From the NCBI GenBank assembly GCA_017165825.1, contig CM029386.1, forward strand, positions 13,071,550 through 13,135,549: 64,000 nt of DNA, written 5' to 3'. Source of the stretch: Hepsetus odoe. Taxonomy: Eukaryota; Chordata; Actinopteri; Characiformes; Hepsetidae. Under the pieces are notes generated by a model. It made no database searches and was not told the origin of the DNA. It was given only the letters and a program-made list of their open reading frames with translations. Shown piece by piece: positions 61,633 to 64,000 of the stretch; the first letter of the stretch is position 1; each line of letters opens with the position of its first letter. Made by a program: the position numbers and the translations under genes.

Positions 61633-61731
61633 ATTTGCATCAGGGTCTCAAAAGACGAGTTGTTGACTTTAATTGTTGCAGCAGATATAACACCTAGATG
61701 CAGATCAGAACTTCAGATTTGTGTTGAAAGA
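61633..61731 (-). pseudogene. Integrin alpha-like exon 4, frame-broken
   Basis: An acceptor (ATAAACAG) is followed by SFNTNLKF and then TGA at 61705-61707. Shifting one base from 61706, the frame continues as DLHLGVISAATIKVNNSSFE and TLMQ, which fits the integrin alpha stretch just before the membrane (pattern hhhhSTAEI.hN.S.F). A single-base insertion or a two-base loss therefore breaks the coding sequence, unless it is a sequencing error. The donor at 61632-61631 (GTACAC) is plausible but weak. No downstream exon with a transmembrane helix and GFFKR was found before the SorCS exon at 60615. Confidence 0.6.
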
Positions 61732-61874
61732 CTGTTTATCATTAGAATTATGCTAAACTCTCAGGATCAGATTTATCTGAGTGAGAAGAATACAGAATAC
61801 ACCATCATGTGGCTGCGATTTGCACACAGACTGTAATATTTATCAGAATGTTTTGGTGAGAAAGAACACTGTAA

Positions 61875-62200
61875 TCTTCTTCTTTCGGCTGCTCCCGTTT
61901 AGGGGTCGTCACAGCGGATCATCCGTCTCCATTTCTTCCTGTCCTCTGAATCTTCCTCCTTTAAATCGACCACCTGCATGTCCTCTCTTACCACGTCCAT
62001 AAACCTCCTCTTTGATCTTCCTCTTTTCCTCTTTCCTGGGAGCTCATCTTCAACATCTTCCTCCCAATATAATCCTTGTCTCTCCTCTGGACATGTCCAA
62101 ACCAACGCAACCTTGCTTCTCTAACTTTGTCTCCAAAACTACTAACCTGAGCTGTCCCTCTAATATACTCATTTCTAAAAAGATCTCATCAGTACAATTT
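61875..62200 (-). mobile_element. LINE 3' end inserted between integrin exons
   Basis: The minus strand reads as the C-terminus of a fish LINE polyprotein, with RSKRRFMDVVREDMQVVDL and RKKWRRMIRCDDP, then a short tail ending CGGCTGCTCC-type sequence inverted (gggagcagccgaaagaagaag). It lies within the intron between integrin exons 3 and 4. It is from the same family as the 8.1- and 44.1-kb fragments. Confidence 0.7.
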
Positions 62201-62257
62201 CTTCTTTGATATCAAGGTTGCTTTTTCATTTTTAATATTTTTAATTATTATTGTGTG

Positions 62258-62259
<2 letters not shown>

Positions 62260-62289
<30 letters not shown>
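62260..62289. repeat. AT microsatellite
   Basis: About 15 AT dinucleotides. Confidence 0.9.
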
Positions 62290-62291
<2 letters not shown>

Positions 62292-62435
62292 AAAACACAC
62301 ATATAAATGGCCGCAGTTAATGACTCCTCACCATCACAATAGCCCTGCCCATTCAACCTACACCCATTGGGCCCTACTCATTCAGCCCACAGCAGTTTAG
62401 CCCCACCCATTCAAACTACAGCAGTTTAGCCGTAC

Positions 62436-62534
62436 CTTCTTCTGATTGTGAATATGGCCACCAAACCGGAAGATGATTGACTGGTGCTTGGTTAACAGTG
62501 TGATGTTGCAGCCAATCAGATGGCAGCTGGAATG
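62436..62534 (-). CDS. Integrin alpha-like exon 3
   Basis: This 99-nt exon is exactly 33 codons in phase 0, with acceptor TCTTGACAG and donor GTACGG. It encodes HSSCHLIGCNITLLTKHQSI, then IFRFGGHIHNQKK. In integrin alpha chains of the CD11 type the corresponding part has two cysteines spaced like C-x4-C (NCSIAVC-like) followed by a beta-strand of the calf domain. Two candidate features match: CHLIGC and an NIT glycosylation sequon. It is on the same strand as SorCS. Confidence 0.75.
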
Positions 62535-62627
62535 CTGTCAAGAAGGGAAGCCACATAGGGTGTCATGGCAACAGTCGTTTAAAACCAAGGCAACAGACAC
62601 CTTAGCAAGAGCCATGCGGGGTCTTAC

Positions 62628-62696
62628 CAGGTCCTGACTGTGATTCAGCTCAAAGTGTTTCATCTGCAGCTTTTCACACGTCACTCCAGAGCCGAC
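62628..62696 (-). CDS. Integrin alpha-like exon 2
   Basis: This 69-nt exon is 23 codons, phase 0, with acceptor TGTGTCAG and donor GTAAGAC. It encodes VGSGVTCEKLQMKHFELNHS then QDL. The other two frames have stops. The cysteine after a short linker and the following LPSHSDFL-like stretch match the order seen in CD11-type integrin alpha calf-2 regions. It joins in phase with exons 1 and 3. Confidence 0.72.
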
Positions 62697-63104
62697 CTGA
62701 CACACAAACACAGAAGCAGAAGTGATGGGACAGTGTTTATGTCCTCAGTCATGAGGATGGTTTCAGCTTCCTCCTAATATTTCAGAGGTGATCTGAGGGA
62801 AGGAGAAGTGAAACCACCTTCCTTAAACTTTAGCTTTTTTTAAAGAGGGTAAAGTTCAACCCCTGACTAAAAGTATTAGAACAAAGTCCAACTGCATCTC
62901 ATTTTCTGATTGCTGTTCTGCTGAACTGTTTTCAGCAGGAGGAGATCAGCCCAGATCAGCTTCAGAGTCCTTGGAGCACAAACTGCATGTTAAAGAGACA
63001 GTCTGGCCAACAGATCATGGAACTTGGGTTACTGTTAGGCTGTAAGGGAAAGGTCAGTTCTGTGACAAACCTCTCTGCAAGTTTTCTGCCATTCCTGCAA
63101 GGAG
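62697..63104. other. Intron between integrin-like exons 1 and 2
   Basis: No exon or recognised repeat. It leads into the tandem repeat array at 63105. Confidence 0.4.
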
Positions 63105-63351
63105 TTCTTCCTCACCAAGCTCTTCATCATACTCCTCACTCAGCTCTTCACCAGGCTCTTCATTCAACTCTTTGCCAGGCTCTTCACCCGGCTCTTCATT
63201 CATCTCTTTACCAGGCTCCTCATCCAGCTCTTCATTCATCTCTTTACCAGGCTCCTCATCCAGCTCTCACCAGGCTCTTCACTCTGATCTTCATACATCA
63301 CTTTACCAGGCTCCTCACTCAGCTCTTCACCAGCCCATTCATTCATCTCTT
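63105..63351. repeat. Minisatellite of imperfect short units
   Basis: The array is made of imperfect units built on accaggctcttcattcatct, with an apparent higher-order unit of about 48 bp. It is open in one frame on each strand; the minus frame reads as EEPGKE/EEPGEE-type acidic repeats. There is no start context, splice signal or family match, so the frames are taken as by-products of the repeat. Confidence 0.75.
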
Positions 63352-63580
63352 TACATTTACATTAACATTTGTGGCATTTAGCAGACACTCTTCTCTTATC
63401 CAGAGTGACTTCCATGTCCTTATTACAGGGACAGGGACAGTCCCCCCTGGAGCAATTCAGGGTTAAGGGTCTTGATCAGGGACCCAGTGGTGGTAGTGCC
63501 AGAGGTGGGATTCAAACCGGGAACCTCTTGAGCCATAGATCCATAGGCAAGTACCCTACTACTAGACAACCACCACCCTA
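63352..63580 (-). repeat. tRNA-derived SINE, family 2, copy 3
   Basis: The plus strand begins tttacattaacatttgtggc, contains agcagacactcttctcttatcc and ends in the inverted tRNA-like head. On the minus strand the head shows GGTTGTCTAGTAGTAGGG and the B-box-like GGTTTGAATCCC. It abuts the minisatellite. Confidence 0.75.
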
Positions 63581-63836
63581 ACCTTTACTAGTATCTTCTC
63601 CTTGTTCAAACAAATCATCATAGCATTTCCTGAATTGAGCTGTTTCCACAAACACACATAGCCCACACACAGTGTGTAGAAGCAGAAGTTTGGAGGTGAG
63701 AGGAGGATGTGGCTGGGAGGGAGTGTGGGCTGTCATTGGTATAAAGAATGTTTATATTTGTTGAAATGACTGTTGGTGGGTCTGATGGTCCTGGATTTGA
63801 TGTTACAGAATAAAATAAAACATGAGCTGTACTCAC

Positions 63837-63938
63837 ATCTTCAGGGAGAGAGACATCCCATAAAAACCCAGAGCTCATCTCAAATGGCAACACAAACTCC
63901 ACATGGACAGGAATAGACAACTCTCCCAAATTCACCAA
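63837..63938 (-). CDS. Integrin alpha-like exon 1
   Basis: This 102-nt exon is 34 codons, phase 0 on both sides, with acceptor CTCTCCAG and donor GTGAGTAC. It encodes LVNLGELSIPVHVEFVLPFE then MSSGFLWDVSLPED. The pattern (V)xNLGxxSxPVxVxFxLP...W is a hallmark of the calf region of integrin alpha chains, best fitting the leukocyte group (CD11 or alpha-E like). More upstream exons, if present, lie beyond the window. An integrin alpha chain pairs with a beta chain at the cell surface to bind ligands on other cells or matrix. Confidence 0.82.
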
Positions 63939-64000
63939 CTGGAGAGAGAGGGAGACAGAGAGAGACAGGGAGAGAGACAAGAGAGACAGATACAGAGAAA

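Noticed and set aside
63105..63351. Possible CRISPR-like array because of regular short repeats
   Set aside because: The units are imperfect and contiguous, without unique spacers, in a vertebrate-type genome; this is a minisatellite.
62987..63466. 159-codon plus-strand ORF rich in His, Ala and Leu
   Set aside because: It is produced by the tandem minisatellite and the adjoining SINE, with no splice or start context.

Overview
This is eukaryotic DNA, almost certainly from a teleost fish. It is AT-rich and intron-rich, with long non-coding stretches and several repeat families typical of ray-finned fish: a Rex3/RTE retrotransposon, Tc1-like DNA transposons with TA target sites, tRNA-derived SINEs and (GATG)n tails. 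I see no bacterial operons, rRNA, functional tRNA genes or CRISPR arrays. Assignments rest on reading the sequence and on remembered protein families; no database was searched.

Layout. Positions 1-22.8 kb are intergenic and repeat-laden. They hold tRNA-derived SINEs (1.6, 2.6-2.9, 5.0 and 19.1 kb), a Tc1-like deletion derivative (4.4-5.0 kb), a LINE 3' fragment (8.1-8.4 kb), a full-length Rex3 element on the minus strand with an intact 1059-codon ORF and a 12-bp target-site duplication (11.1-14.5 kb), and decayed Tc1-like pieces (14.7 and 20.5 kb). From 22.8 to 26.5 kb there is a minus-strand LTR (22799-23171). Its neighbour on the 5' side is a 711-codon ORF that begins as a coiled coil and continues upstream through three frameshifts into a 251-codon ORF built on GC-rich tandem repeats. 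No reverse transcriptase is visible there. A related solo LTR with a 5-bp target duplication sits at 27328-27598. Positions 27.6-39.3 kb carry no recognisable gene.

From 39311 to 60615, minus strand, lie the last seven coding exons of a SorCS-type VPS10-domain sorting receptor, best matched to SorCS3. They encode the end of the membrane-proximal ectodomain, one transmembrane helix and the cytoplasmic tail ending in NCTSV. The seven exons join in phase and total 798 nt (265 residues plus stop). The introns hold two more copies of the Tc1-like derivative, two copies of another decayed Tc1-like family in opposite orientation, SINEs and a LINE reverse-transcriptase fragment.

Immediately upstream of the last recognisable SorCS exon, on the same strand, are four exons that do not belong to SorCS. 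At 61633-63938 they read as the membrane-proximal ectodomain of a leukocyte-type integrin alpha chain. One is broken by a one-base frameshift or stop, and no transmembrane exon was found. Either an integrin gene or pseudogene is nested in a SorCS intron, or the locus has been rearranged or misjoined. This is the most unusual feature of the window. I did not find a clearly new biological system; the integrin remnant and the LTR-linked coiled-coil ORF are the two items most worth following up.
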